64,000 nucleotides of DNA from Elmis aenea. Lineage: Eukaryota; Arthropoda; Insecta; Coleoptera; Elmidae. This document shows, one piece after another, positions 11,523-23,002 of this stretch. Position numbers and translations under genes: made by a program. Position 1 is the first letter of the stretch, and each line of letters starts with the position of its first letter. Where the stretch lies: positions 1 through 64,000 of the forward strand of contig CANTFG010000160.1 of assembly GCA_947652605.1 (NCBI GenBank), in the 5' to 3' direction. The notes beneath the pieces are model-generated. The model ran no database searches. It was not told where the DNA came from and was given only the letters and a program-made list of their open reading frames with translations.

Positions 11523-12251
11523 CGTTTTATGCTAATTATTGTAATCAAATTAAGTTACTTTTTGGCATGTGTTTAAAGTTACGTTAGATTTGCGGTAGGT
11601 TGTTTTACTAGAAAATGTTTAGTTGAACTACCCAACGCAGTATGAACTATTCACGAAATTAACTGTATGTACCTATATGCCGCAGTCCCGTAGTCATAAG
11701 TTAAATCCGGTATTTTATAAACAACCGGCAAGAGCCGCAAGACTAGCATATCGTGTGTTGACTAGGCTAATAATAAAATGCCGACATAATTAATTTAATG
11801 AAAACAAACCTATTAGCTTCATTTTCATAAATTATTACAAAAAAAAAAAAACTTAAACCGACCTTTAACCTGACCCTCTATAACTTAACCAAATGAATAA
11901 GGGCCAGGTTAACGGTTGGTTAAATCTTTTTTTTGCATGAAAACATCCGTATGAGGTTAAAAGACCATAATTTGCTAGACATTTTGTAAAAAGCTGAATT
12001 TCACATTATGCCTACGTCCTACGAGCCTACGGCGTTAATATAGCTACCGCGAAACGAGCGCTGTAGGTACAGAATTGACCAGCTGTACTGTAACTTCGCC
12101 AAATTTTGGAATTCTTTATTGAAATTCTCAGAGATTACAACCAACAAATTTTACTATCGAATGATTTTCTTTAAATAGTTTTTTTTTACCAATCTAGGTG
12201 TGTAGGAATGTAGGTAGCCCCTTCCCCTTAATGAAAGTAGTCACGTTCCAA
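11523..12251. repeat. duplicated 5' flank of copy A
   Basis: This region matches 15319-16022 upstream of copy B with small indels, up to CACGTTCCAATA, after which the two diverge. It therefore belongs to the segmental duplication and probably contains the shared promoter. Positions about 11838-11935 hold a small palindromic repeat (arms built on TTAAACCGACCTTTAACCTG and its complement), also found at 15599-15699 and, as a relative, at 44278-44345. No TATA box is obvious. Confidence 0.75.
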
Positions 12252-12338
12252 TAGTGACCAGAATTTGCTGTGCCCAACTTTGTTTCAAAATAACTAAAGA
12301 TTAAAGATTATAACCAAGATATTATTAAAATAACAATA

Positions 12339-13197
12339 TACAGGGTGATTCAGTTTGACTGTCACACCCCTATATCTTTGTTATTTTGTGAGGAGACCCC
12401 CTATAAACCTTGTATTTTTGTAAATCGAGGAAAATTCTCAATCGAAAGATGTTCAAATGTTTTTTCTACGATGAAATATGTCAGACTGGCGATTGTCAAC
12501 TGTTTTATGAAAAACATGGTATACTTGTTTTTATTGATTCTGACAGAGAATTAAATTCTAAATCCGATAGTGCATTAAAAAAATAACCATGCATAGAAAA
12601 ATGTATGAGAAAATTAAGTTTAGAAGTTATTTATTATTTTTCACAAAATTGTGTTTAACTAATCAAAACACGATCGCCATACTAATTGACCTTTTATAAC
12701 TTATCTAATTGTTTTATTATTTTTCGACGAAAAATCATTATTTTGTAAGCATTAAATTGAAACATCTTAAATACCTACACACTCACATAAGCAAATTGGC
12801 AGAAGGTCCATTTTCAATTAAATGCTCAACAAAAGAACGATTTTTTGTCGGAAAATAATAACTTTCAATTATTACAGCGATAGTGTTTTGTTTAGTTAAA
12901 TACGATTTTGTAAAAAATAATAAATAACTTTAAAACTTATTTTTCTCAAAAAGTTTCCTGTGTACCTACGTATGCTTATTTTTTTAAATGTACTATCGAA
13001 TTTAGAAGTTAATTCTATATCAGTCAATAAAAAAACGTAAACAATTTGTCAAAAAAAAATAACAAATCGCCAGTCTGACATATTTCATGGTAGAAAATAC
13101 AAATGTACGTCATTTGGTGAAATATAAGGTTTATAGGGGGTTTCCTCTTAAATTAACAAAGTTATAGAGGTGCAACAGTCAAACTGATCACCCTGTA
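12339..13197. repeat. foldback element, 859 bp
   Basis: It starts TACAGGGTGATTCAGTTTGAC and ends with the complement GTCAAACTGATCACCCTGTA. Inner blocks pair as well, for example CATATTTCATCGTAG-type sequence near 12480 with 13080, and the 'gaattaaattctaaatccga' region near 12550 with 13010. So most of the element is two arms of about 400 bp around a centre near 12770. The left flank is TATA; the right reads TATG. It encodes nothing. It shares its outer arms with 52926-53669. Confidence 0.85.
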
Positions 13198-13578
13198 TGC
13201 TAAATTTAATCTGTAATTAAATACTTTTTTAAATCAACAGTATAATAATAACAAAATAAAGGTAATACAGAAAAATAGACAGTTAAAATTTGATAAACAT
13301 TTGATATTTTGCATTTCAATTTTTATTGAATGAAATGAGTTTTATTGGAAAAATATAAAGTAGGACATTTATGCTTTTTATCTTGGGGAGGTAGGACAAG
13401 GCACAAAAGGTTTAACTGTAGGACATGTCCTCCCAAAGAAGGACAGGTGGCTACCTTACGCATCTAGTGTATTAATTTGCTTACAAAAATTGTCTGTTCC
13501 TTAATTATTTGATGAAGACGTGTTTTAACTTGTCTTTTGTAAATATTTAATGTTTATTTTTATATTACATAACACATT
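13198..13578. other. spacer; duplication boundary near 13466
   Basis: From about 13466 (GTGTATTAATTTGC, then TTGTCTGTTCCTTAATTATTT) the sequence matches copy A from about 7510, marking the 3' edge of the duplicated unit. 13390-13445 contains a short imperfect inverted pair GGGAGGTAGGACA / GTAGGACATGTCCTCCC. No gene. Confidence 0.5.
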
Positions 13579-13956
13579 TTATAATGATGTGGTAATTTCA
13601 CAAACGTCATATTTATAAGGTTTTTTACCTGTGTGTGCTCCTATGTACATTGAGAACATTTCGGGATACAAAGAATTTCTCACAAATGTCACATTTATAA
13701 GGTATTTGACCCGTGTGGACCTTTTTATAAAAGTTAAGATTTTTTTATTGACTAAAATATTTGTCACAAATATCACATCTATATGGTTTTTAACCAGTGT
13801 GTGTCCATATTAATATTGAGAGAGATTTTGCAACTAAAAGACTTCCCACAGGTATTACATTCATATGGTTTTTTTACTCATGTGGGTCGTTATACGAACA
13901 TTTAAGCTATCACTTCAATCAAAATATTTCTTACAAACGTAACATTTATAATATTT
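13579..13956 (-). pseudogene. decayed zinc-finger tail of copy B
   Basis: Homologous to about 8512-8873 behind copy A. Remnants of KCDVC, HTGKKP and finger cores are visible on the minus strand across several frames (for example GAHTGKKPYKYDVCEI within 13579-13776). It follows the THTS stop of copy B. Neither copy can express it as part of the array. Confidence 0.75.
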
Positions 13957-15318
13957 TTAACTCGTGTGTGTCTTTATATGTCTATCGATAGTGTATCTTT
14001 GACCAAATGATTTCCCACAAGTATCACATTTATAAAGTTTTTCACCCGTGTGTGTCCTCATATGTGATTTCAACGTTTCACTACGACTGAATGATTTATC
14101 ACAAATGTCACATTTAAATGGTTTTTCACCAGTGTGTGTCCTCATATGAACATTCAGATGATTTCTTCGAATAAAAAGCTTCTCACAAATGTCACATTTA
14201 TGAGGTTTTTCACCCGTGTGTGTCCTCATATGTCTATCGAGAGTGTAACTTTGACCAAATGATTTCCCACAAATGTCACATTTATAAGGTTTTTCACCCG
14301 TGTGTGTCCTCATATGAACATTCAGATGATTTCTTCGAATGAAAAACTTCTCACAAAGGTCACATTTATGAGGTTTTTCACCGGTGTGTGTCTTCATATG
14401 ATTATCGAGAATGCATCTTTGATTAAATGATTTTCCACAAGTGTCACATTTATATGGTTTTTCACCCGTATGTGTCTTCATATGTCTATCGAGAGTGTAT
14501 CTTTGACCAAATGATTTCCCACAAATGTCACATTTATGAGGCTTTTCACCCGTGTGTGTCTTCATATGTAATTTTAACCTACCACTAAGACTGAAACTTT
14601 TCTCACAAATGTCACATTTATGAAGTTTTTCATCTGTGTGTGTCTTTATATGAATATTTAGATTTTTCCTTTTACTAAAACTTTTGTCACAAATGTCACA
14701 TCTATATGGTTTTTCATCCATATGTGTCTTCATATGAACATTGAGAGAGTTTTTGCAACTAAAAGACTTCCCACAAGTATTACATTTATATGGTTTTTTA
14801 CTCGTGTTCGACACAAAGTTGTTATCAAATGCAAATGAATTTTTTTGTACTTTATTCACATCACTTTTTTGTATTTTACTGTCTGACATAACTGGGTAAA
14901 GATCATTTACATCACTTAAACATAACATTTCGTCATCTTCCAAATATGCCAATTTTTCCAACCCCGTAACGTTCTTTTTATTTAATATAATTTCTTTATC
15001 AACATCACACCTTTTAAGGTTTTGAGTATGTACAATTTGTGTGTCTGTAATTTTATATTCATGTACACTACCTTCCATGAAGTTTTCCTTTTTCAACATA
15101 CCTGAATTTTCCATATATTTAAAATTGTAACTCAGAAATTCTTCTTTAACTTCAAATAACTTGCTATCTGGTTTCAGATCTTGATCGCTTGCTAACAATT
15201 GTAATTCATATTCTTCTTGCTCCACTTTAATTTGTTGGTTAGTTGTTGTATCCATACACAGTTCATTTTTAATTATTCTTCTGTCACTCAAATCGATGTC
15301 ACCAGTTAACGACGCCAT
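13957..15318 (-). CDS. C2H2 zinc-finger protein, copy B (10 fingers)
   Basis: A 453-residue tandem paralogue of the 9201-11522 gene. Residues 1-170 are nearly identical to copy A, with only scattered substitutions. The array then begins at Cys179, because a segment of about 65 residues present in copy A before its first finger is missing. There are 10 complete C2H2 fingers joined by HTGEKP or HTDEK linkers. Fingers 6-9 match fingers 15-18 of copy A almost exactly, and fingers 1-3 are distinct. It ends THTS-stop at 13957. The array-length difference fits unequal exchange between fingers. It is probably a nuclear DNA-binding protein. The frame is intact and the 5' flank is shared with copy A. 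Confidence 0.9.
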   Translation of the reverse strand: MASLTGDIDLSDRRIIKNELCMDTTTNQQIKVEQEEYELQLLASDQDLKPDSKLFEVKEEFLSYNFKYMENSGMLKKENFMEGSVHEYKITDTQIVHTQNLKRCDVDKEIILNKKNVTGLEKLAYLEDDEMLCLSDVNDLYPVMSDSKIQKSDVNKVQKNSFAFDNNFVSNTSKKPYKCNTCGKSFSCKNSLNVHMKTHMDEKPYRCDICDKSFSKRKNLNIHIKTHTDEKLHKCDICEKSFSLSGRLKLHMKTHTGEKPHKCDICGKSFGQRYTLDRHMKTHTGEKPYKCDTCGKSFNQRCILDNHMKTHTGEKPHKCDLCEKFFIRRNHLNVHMRTHTGEKPYKCDICGKSFGQSYTLDRHMRTHTGEKPHKCDICEKLFIRRNHLNVHMRTHTGEKPFKCDICDKSFSRSETLKSHMRTHTGEKLYKCDTCGKSFGQRYTIDRHIKTHTS

Positions 15319-16022
15319 CGTTTTATGTTAATTGTAATCAAATGAAGTTACTTTTTGGCATGTGCATAAAGTTAGGTTAGATTTACGTTAGGTTGTTTTA
15401 ATAGAAAATGTTTAGTTGAACTACCCGACACAGTATGAACTATTCACGAAATTAACTGTATGTATATCTGTATATGCCGTAGTCCCGTAGTTAAATCCGG
15501 TATTTTACATCGTGTGTTTACTAGGCTAACAATAATAAAATGCCAACATAATTAATTTAATGAAAACAAACCTATTGGCTTCATTTTCATAAATTATTAC
15601 AAAAAAAAAAACTTAAACCGACCTTTAACCTGACCCTGTATAACTTACCAAATGAATAAGGGATAAGGGCCAGGTTAACGGTTGGTTAAATCTTTTTTTT
15701 GTATGAAAACATCCGTATGAGGTTAAAAGACACCATAATTTGCTAGACATTTTGTAAAAAGCTGAATTTCACATTATGCCTACGTCCTACGAGCTACGAG
15801 TCTACGGCGTAATATAGCTACCGTGAAACGAGCGCTGTAGGTACAGAATTGACCAGCTGTAACTTCGCCAAATTTTGGAATTCTTTATTGAAAATCTCAG
15901 AGATTACCCAACAAATTTTACTATCGAATGATTATTTTAAATAGTTTTTTTTACCAATCTAGGTGTATGTAGGAATGTAGGTGGTAGCCCCTTCCCCTTA
16001 ATGAAAGTAGTCACGTTCCAAT
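15319..16022. repeat. duplicated 5' flank of copy B
   Basis: Counterpart of 11523-12251 with a few short indels, including the small palindromic repeat at about 15599-15699. Similarity ends at CACGTTCCAATA. Confidence 0.75.
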
Positions 16023-16703
16023 AAAGTAGGAACATAATATACATTTTCGCACCATAACAATTTTTTTTTCATTTTGGGTTTTAAGTGTTTTCATTAATTT
16101 TTTTAAAAATTATTATTAAATACCACAAGGAATCTAAATAAAATTAAAATTGTGTCGCAATAAACACATTTTATAAGTGTATTAGTCTTGTAATCTAATG
16201 AAACATATGTTAAAGTCAATAATCGATCGGTAATAAGTAATCAGCCAATTTATTATCGGTGCATTTTTAATTTATAAGTACTACAGTTTTTGTATATTGA
16301 ATATGCGACGCAGTCAGTACAATGAAAAAAGTAATCCTTTTTAGAATATAATAAAAATTTTACGTTTTTAGTATTCATTTAAATTATAACAATGAAAAGC
16401 ATGTCATTTTATGATTTCATGCATATTTCCTATTAAATATGTTGTAAATAAAAAATGTATCAACAAATTTCAAATCTACGCAAAAATGTGCCATAATAAC
16501 GTAGAAAAATATTTTGAGTGTGATATGGATTAAGCAAGTTATAAGCAAAAATCGAAAACCTGATGTGTTTTATATCAATAGCCTGAAAACTATTAATTTA
16601 AAAAAATAATTGTAGAACAGTTGCTCTTAAAATTATACACAATTTTGATCTATTTAACCAACTTTGTATCTCCTACCGTTTACGAGATTCCTATGCTGTT
16701 CAC
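16023..16703. other. AT-rich spacer
   Basis: No gene or repeat recognised. Confidence 0.4.
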
Positions 16704-16759
16704 TTTAACTGTATACAGGGTATATACAGGGTGATTTAAATTTGAGGGCGACCATGGGG
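16704..16759. repeat. isolated foldback ends beside copy C
   Basis: Two TACAGGG termini lie 11-13 bp apart (GTATACAGGGTATATACAGGGTG). The second continues into GATTTAAATTTGAGGGCGACC, and copy C begins directly after it. No matching partner end is visible, so this is a truncated element sitting on the duplication breakpoint. Confidence 0.5.
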
Positions 16760-16899
16760 CTTATTACTCTCCTGTCACTTAAATCGATGTCACTAGTTAT
16801 CGACGCCATCATTTATGCTATTTGTAATCAAACTTAAGAGACTTATTGGCACGTGTTTAAAGTTAGGTTAGATGTACGTTATGTCGTTTTAATGGGAAA

Positions 16900-17136
16900 T
16901 AAATATATATAAAAGTCCAGCCTGACTCTCTGTCTGTGACTCTGTAACGCATGAATATAGTAACGCAGTAAACTACTACGGGTTCATTTGACCGACTGAG
17001 TTGTGTCTAATGAACCGTAAATTTTTACTCACGGGTAACATAACAGTGTCTAACATGCAGCTCACGGTACTATAAAAAGTATTAGTTTAAATTTAAGATA
17101 TACAATATTCCCGTCCTAGGACGGGTTACGTGCTAG
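16900..17136 (+). mobile_element. non-autonomous Helitron, 237 bp
   Basis: Its 3' end has the hairpin CCCGTCCTAGGACGGG, ten bases, then CTAG, followed by T. The 5' end begins TAAATATATATAAAAG after an A; the usual TC seems to be mutated. Copies A and B read uninterrupted here (GAAAATGTTTAGTTGAAC), so the empty site is known. Same class as 7612-7927 but a different subfamily. Confidence 0.85.
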
Positions 17137-17197
17137 TGTTTAATAGTTGAACTACCCGACACTGTATGAATTATTCACGAAATTAACTGTATGTAAA

Positions 17198-17570
17198 ACC
17201 GTGTGTCTTGCATTGTACCAAAGTCCAACCGGTTAATTGTTGACGCCATTCACCGGTGGATTTATGGTTGCTCGAAAACAGCGGTTGAATGTAGGACGCA
17301 AGCAGTGGAACCGTGATTGTTTCTAACCTAACTTCGCCTGTTGACAGTACGGTAAACAATATTGGCTGCTACCCCTTCCACAATCAACCAGAAAAACACC
17401 GGCTTCAAGTTCGGTGGATAAAATGGCCCCAGATGGCACCAAAAACTCCCCACCGATGTAGTACAATGTACAAGACAAACGCGATGTTCTCACCACACTT
17501 CAACCGGTGAGAGTTTTGGAGTGACTTTTGGTAGCATGGGTGGCATCACCGGTGGAATGTAAGACACGGT
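17198..17570. mobile_element. TIR element with ACCGGT subterminal motifs, 373 bp
   Basis: The left end ACCGTGTGTCTTGCATT and the complement of the right end, ACCGTGTCTTACATT, form imperfect inverted repeats. Comparison with the copy A and B flank shows it is an insertion. The palindrome ACCGGT occurs four times, twice near each end (17228, 17252, 17503, 17548). No coding capacity is evident; a 65-codon ORF inside is not recognisable. The target duplication is unclear, so the superfamily is not assigned. Confidence 0.65.
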
Positions 17571-17590
17571 ATGTCGCAGGCATAATGCGA

Positions 17591-20187
17591 AATCCGGATT
17601 TAAAAAAAAAAGCCCTAAATCAATAGCGATCAAATTTGCTTGTTCATTTTACGTAATTGGATACAAAAAAACACAAAAATTTAGAGTTAGGTATTAATTT
17701 TTATCGAGTAATCAAATTTGCAGTTTTAGCTCAATAACACTTAACTGCATGAATCTGGATTTGCGTAGTTATTTAGGGAGCAAATGATCTTAAATATTTA
17801 CTTTGTCTAACTATAAAGTTTTATTTTCAACTTCTACAGTCCTAGACTTTCAAGTCAGTCCTACATATTCTATAAAAAAACTTCACTTTAATATAGAAAA
17901 GAGCGAAAGCGAACAAAATTTAAATTAAACTTTTGAGACTTATACAATACGTTCTGTCTTGAAAACATACAAATCTTGAGAATTTGAAAATAGTTTCAGT
18001 TTTTTCTCTCAAGCTGTTCTATACGTATTCCGATCGATTACCAAAAAGTCTGCATTTATATAAGTCTATATACAAAGCAGCCACTTTCAATTTAATAAAA
18101 TTAACTCACGATCAAAAGTTTTTCCAATAAATTTTGTGTAACTTCAAGGAAATCTAATGTAAATCAAAATCTATGCACTCGAGTTATAATTTATGTTTCC
18201 TTTACGGTGTTTCGCAGATCATTGCCTTACAAAACGTTTGTATCTTAAAATAATAACGATCAACATAATTAGGTTAAATAAATGAACGGCAAACAATTTG
18301 CTCTGTAAATAAACCAGCCACGTTGATGCAGAACACGTTTTTCCTAAAATAGTATACCTATTAGAAAAATTACCCTTGGGTTCAACGATATTTCGTTAAT
18401 TATTAAGATGAAATCGTTAAGAGACCATCTTGAATGTAAAAGAGATCTTTAATGCGTTAGGGCTTGTAATAGACCCTCTCGTTTGCAGCTATTAGTGAAA
18501 ATGAGATACTAAAAAAGATTTTCAAGTAAACAAATTAATGTGTTTTTAATATTTTAATTTGCGCTTTACTTAAAAGGCTTTTTATCGCAAGTAAAATCAA
18601 ACCAAACTAATCATAAACTCATTACTATAGTACTTTTATGTTGTCACTTGCGATCAACTCAACCAAAAATTATTTCTTAATTATAATAAAAACAAAATGC
18701 CATCAGATTTCATTTTAGTAAAGCACAAAATAATTGCACCTAACGTAAAACATGCCAAAAAGCTTAATTCATTCCATAATTATTAATCCACGCCCACATT
18801 CTGTTGACGGCCTGAATGTACTTATAGTATTATGGCTATACGTAAGTTAAAAATTGTTATTTCCTAAAATAAATGTATAGTTCAATCAATTTGTAAATCA
18901 TAGTAAGTTAAAAGTAGTAGGTACACTTGTGTAAGTCTGCACCAGTGTTAATAATTTAATTAGCTTTTTAGAGCTACAAACATACTACGTACATCTACTA
19001 GATTCTCATATTTGACCATTTTGCTTGTCCCGGGATTCCCGGAAGAAATCGGTCTTTATCAGGGGATTTCCCGGGATCCCGGGATGTAACAAATTATTTC
19101 AATATTTTTAAATAAATAACACATGAAAGGAAGGAAGCGCTTTATTACTTAGAAACAACTCCGAATCATATAATGTAATACATTTTGCTCCATGATTATT
19201 ATGAATAATTAAATAATGTTGTTGAGGGAAACATAAATTTGAGAAATATAATCTTTCTATTATAATAAATTTACCAATACGCAATTTATTACTAAATATT
19301 TTTCAAGACACCAAATTTTCCATGTTTAGCCTAATGTAAAAGAGACGATCAAAAACCCTTCTCCTAAAAAGTGTTACATTTGTTAGAGAAAACAATAAAA
19401 ACTTTGGTTAAGATCTATAGATCATTTACTAATACTTATTCTGTTAATAATAAACCGAAAAAATTTACCTACACAACATGTAATGATAACTACCACTTAA
19501 TAAAACAGCCGGTGTGTTATAAATTGCATACTTACATACCTATTTATAATATAAAATTTAAAAAAGTTTCTAATAGTATAGAATTATATATCAAAGACTT
19601 TGCGGTTAATAATACACTATAAATACGACCCTAGCGTTTTAACACTTTTTTTATTTATTAGGAATTAACGCTGTCATCCTCTTTTCCTGGCCATTTTTCT
19701 TTCAATTATTCAGTGCTAACAATAAATTTATTTCACTTCAATATAGTCTAAAAATAAACATTTTTTATAAACATAATCATATCGTGCTAGTAATAAATTT
19801 TTGTGGTAATATTTGCGAATGGAAAGACACGCTAGAGAAAATTGTTTTTTATCGGCTGAAAGCAATTTCTATAAAGTTTATAGTTATTCAGAATAAAGTA
19901 AGATAATAATCTAAGAAAAATTTGCTCGTTGACTAGTTTTTATCGTGGCTTATAGCGATCGTACATCAAAGTGGCTGTGGAAACAAATTTTACATCAAAT
20001 GAGCGATAATGTGTTCACTGTTCAATACAGCTGGTTTAGGTAAGCTTTGCACGCAAAATGATAACGAAAGTATCGCTTCGTCATGGTCCATAGGTTACTT
20101 TTGTTTTTGTTTTTACAAAAGGACTGTAATAAGTCTTTAATTAACAGTTCATTTAAAAATAAGCGATTATTTTTTCATAAAGTGAAA
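17591..20187. other. gene-free spacer
   Basis: AT-rich sequence without a supported gene. The only structure noticed is a cluster of CCCGGGA/TCCCGGG motifs at about 19028-19087, likely part of an old repeat. Confidence 0.4.
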
Positions 20188-20195
20188 ATCAGCAG

Positions 20196-20373
20196 CAGGG
20201 CCGTTCACAGAAAATTCGGGCCCCGGGGCTTCCCCATTACTCTTAGAAAGGTTTAAATTTAATTTTACTAGTATTTGTAAACAAATTATTGTGTATTAGC
20301 TCGAATCCGGTCCCCTTGGCAACACCGGCCCCGGGAATTAGTACCGTCTACCCCCCCCTTGTGATAGACCCTG
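20196..20373. mobile_element. hAT-type MITE, 178 bp, TSD ATCAGCAG
   Basis: The 8-bp direct repeat ATCAGCAG at 20188-20195 and 20374-20381 flanks CAGGGCCGTTCAC...GTGATAGACCCTG. The 8-bp duplication plus CAGGG ends is the hAT signature. No coding sequence. The interior has GGGCCCCGGGG-type blocks like the MITE at 23633-23839. Confidence 0.9.
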
Positions 20374-20381
20374 ATCAGCAG

Positions 20382-21286
20382 TATACTGTAACCCCGCCTA
20401 TCAAACAGCAATTGTAAATGATTATTTATAATGTTTACTACACATGGAAACATAGGCGTTTAAATAAAAAAATAGACTGGAATAGAACAATTAAGTCATC
20501 ATTTGAGGTGTAAAATAGGGTCAATTTATGAATTTTGTCTACCCACAAACAAAATATTCGGAAAGCTTTTAACTTACAAAGAATGAAACTTGGGACTTTT
20601 TTTGTTGACAAATGGGTTTTAACAGTTAAAAACCTAGCATGGCAAATTTTATAAGCAGTTGCAAAAATTAAGACGAAGCAATTATTTTCCAGTGTTTAAT
20701 GATTACGGGTATGGTATGTGTATAATATGTATAACCACTATACATATAAAGATGTTTAAGTAGGCACCCTAATTAATATAACTTACATGAGAGTAGATAA
20801 AACTAAAATTAAAAATATATAGGACTTCCTACTCCACCACTGCAGTTTTCTAGCCTATTTACACTACAAATAACTGGTAGGAAAATATTTTGGCATAAAA
20901 TAATTGTCAAAAAGAAGTAAATCATAAGACTTTTGTTTACCACAGCAACTGCAATAAGTTATTGCTTTAATAATTAAGTTTTTCGCAAACATATAACGTT
21001 TACGATTATTATTACTTAAACTTATAAAACAATTTTAGGAAACTTTACAATTAAGTTTATGCAATAAGTGTATGGATAAGTTTCAGTATTACATTATATT
21101 AAACCTTTGCTAGATATACCTTAATACACATAATAGTGCATAAAACCAACAAGTTGGAGTGCGCAAATAAACTTTAACGTGCATGTTAATTGAACTAACG
21201 TTTGACGTAATAACGTTCACGAACAATGTGAAACTAATATCAAATTCTTAATATACCACTCTCATGGTCGGTTGCAGGCAACTACT
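20382..21286. other. AT-rich spacer
   Basis: Nothing recognised. Confidence 0.4.
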
Positions 21287-21613
21287 TTTTAGCGCAATTT
21301 TCTAGCGAAATTGCGCTTGTTAACTCATGATTTCTGTTCTGTGCGTCTGTGCGCACCAATCTTGCACTTCTATCTACTCCTCAACCAGACCACCTAGAGA
21401 CTTCGGGTTTTCGGCATTATGTTAAGGAAGGTCTAATCTCGGGAACGCACAAAAAAAATCCAGGAAAAGATTTTGGATTTCCTGGAAATTCCGGAAAAAC
21501 TCATAAAACTCATGATTTCTGTTCTGTGCGTCTGTGCGCACCAATCTTGCACTTCTATCTACTCCGAAAAAATTGCGCTAAAACACTCACTGAGTTTTTA
21601 TTACTTGTTTTTC
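21287..21613. repeat. dispersed repeat with TTTTAGCGCAATTTT ends, copy 1
   Basis: About 327 bp, over 90% alike by eye to 24550-24854. It contains near-terminal inverted TTTTAGCGCAATTTT, and within it a block of about 55 bp (CATGATTTCTGTTCTGTGCG through CTACTCC) occurs twice. The shared sequence runs about 25 bp past the right inverted motif. The ORF inside is a by-product. Non-autonomous element of unknown class. Confidence 0.7.
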
Positions 21614-22131
21614 TCAAAAAATAATATTTTTTAAAATTTAATTTTTAATTTGTTATAAAGAAAAAACATTGCCAGCGCGGGGTCGGATTATTCTTGCGGC
21701 CTTGCACTCTCCTTTCGCCGACTTTAGCAGTATTACATCAAAATCCCAGCAATAAAAAGAACAGTTCTGACGTGTGACCGTAAAATAATCTAGATATTTA
21801 AAATTGTATGAAATCGCATTTTATTTATGTTCTTGATTTTTTTTTTTCACTTCCAATTCGAATAAGGCAAATTAAAGCAAGTATTATTGGTACATTTTGC
21901 AAAGATGAATGTATGTCAATAATGAAAAGAAAGTAAATATGAATGTAATAATACAACCCGTAAACAACTACGGATAAATAAATAAAATACAAGTATTACA
22001 TATGGGTCAAAATTAACCATTTATTAAGTAATTAAAAAATAGATCGAAATATTAATTTTTATAATAAGCAAAGGTTGTTTACAATCATTTAATGCATTTA
22101 TTGTAGTTGCAAATGATTTTATTGCTTAAAG

Positions 22132-22577
22132 CAGTGATTCTCAACCTGTGGGTCGCGACCCCCTGGGGGGTCGCGAAACATCTGAAGGTGGGTCGCGAAG
22201 AAAAATGGAAATTGAAGCAAAAAAAAATATTGAACAAAAAACAATAACTTAAAATACACTTAAAATAAAATAATAAACTTAAAATAAATTATTTACTTCA
22301 ATTGTAAGTAAAATACATTGCACTGAACAACAAAAAAAACAATACCTTCTATAAAATACACTCTTAAAATGAATAAAAATAGTGTTTTTACACCGTGTAC
22401 TAGTAGTGTTGTAAATATGACATTGAATTTCGAGTGGTATTACTGCAAACGCGTTTTATTTCTAGTTCGGGTTGTCAACATTGCAAAGTATAAAAAATTT
22501 CGAAAATTGTAGGGGGGTCGCAATAAAAATTTATATGAAAAAGGGGGTCGCAAGTACAAAAAGGTTGAAAAGCACTG
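22132..22577. mobile_element. hAT-type MITE, 446 bp, TSD GCTTAAAG
   Basis: GCTTAAAG is duplicated exactly at 22124-22131 and 22578-22585. The ends are CAGTGATTCTCAACC and GGTTGAAAAGCACTG, with GGGTCGCGACCCC and several GGGGGTCGC motifs just inside. These ends resemble widespread hAT MITE families in animals. No coding sequence. Confidence 0.9.
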
Positions 22578-22721
22578 GCTTAAAGTAGTATGGGCAAATT
22601 TTGTTTGGGCAAGTTGTACAAATTGGTCTTGTGCATATATCATATTTTATTGTCGCTCTTGCTTGGAAAAAAAGCACCTATTTTTTTTGCATGTAGAAAT
22701 TCGTTCACCCAGTTGTTTTTC

Positions 22722-22860
22722 AAGCAGGAATGGGGTCAGATTTAGGAGTCGACTCCCGACTCTTTGATTTAGTTCTTATCAATGATAAAAACAGAACCAA
22801 TAAGGGAACAAAGAACGATATTAGCTTAAATTTTTTAAAGAACGTGAACGGAAACGACAT
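22722..22860 (+). repeat. GACTC-rich repeat end
   Basis: Begins CAGGAATGGGGTCAG followed by GGAGTCGACTCCCGACTC. A relative lies in opposite orientation at about 41050-41186, where the end reads CCGGCTCCCCATCCCTG. Homology continues inward (AAAACAGAA and surrounding). Probably a hAT-type terminus. The far boundary is not seen. Confidence 0.45.
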
Positions 22861-22964
22861 TTTTGTTTTAAATATACAATGTATGCCTGATCAGAACACC
22901 AAGACTGTTCAAACTATTTGAATAAAAAAAATACATGAAATAAAAGTATCATTTATAGCTGCTG

Positions 22965-22970
22965 TTTATT
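22965..22970 (-). terminator. AATAAA polyadenylation signal of the proline-rich gene
   Basis: AATAAA on the minus strand, 33 bp beyond the stop codon at 23003-23005. Well placed to end this transcript. Confidence 0.6.
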
Positions 22971-23002
22971 TAATACATACATTGTAAATCATTGCAACTG
23001 AA

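Larger units (their letters stand above)
16760..17590 (-). pseudogene. third zinc-finger copy (C): 5' end only
   Basis: On the minus strand the first 17 codons of the zinc-finger gene survive (MASITSDIDLSDRRVIS, start codon at about 16810). They are followed upstream by the same 5' flank as copies A and B, including the GTTGAACTACCCGACAC and AAATTAACTGTATGTA blocks, and the CCGGATTT segment near 17595. All fingers are absent: coding homology stops at the truncated foldback at 16759. The flank is split by the Helitron at 16900-17136 and the TIR element at 17198-17570. It is a dead fragment. Confidence 0.8.

Noticed and set aside
17313..17510. 65-codon ORF
   Set aside because: Lies in the TIR element, with no recognisable motif.
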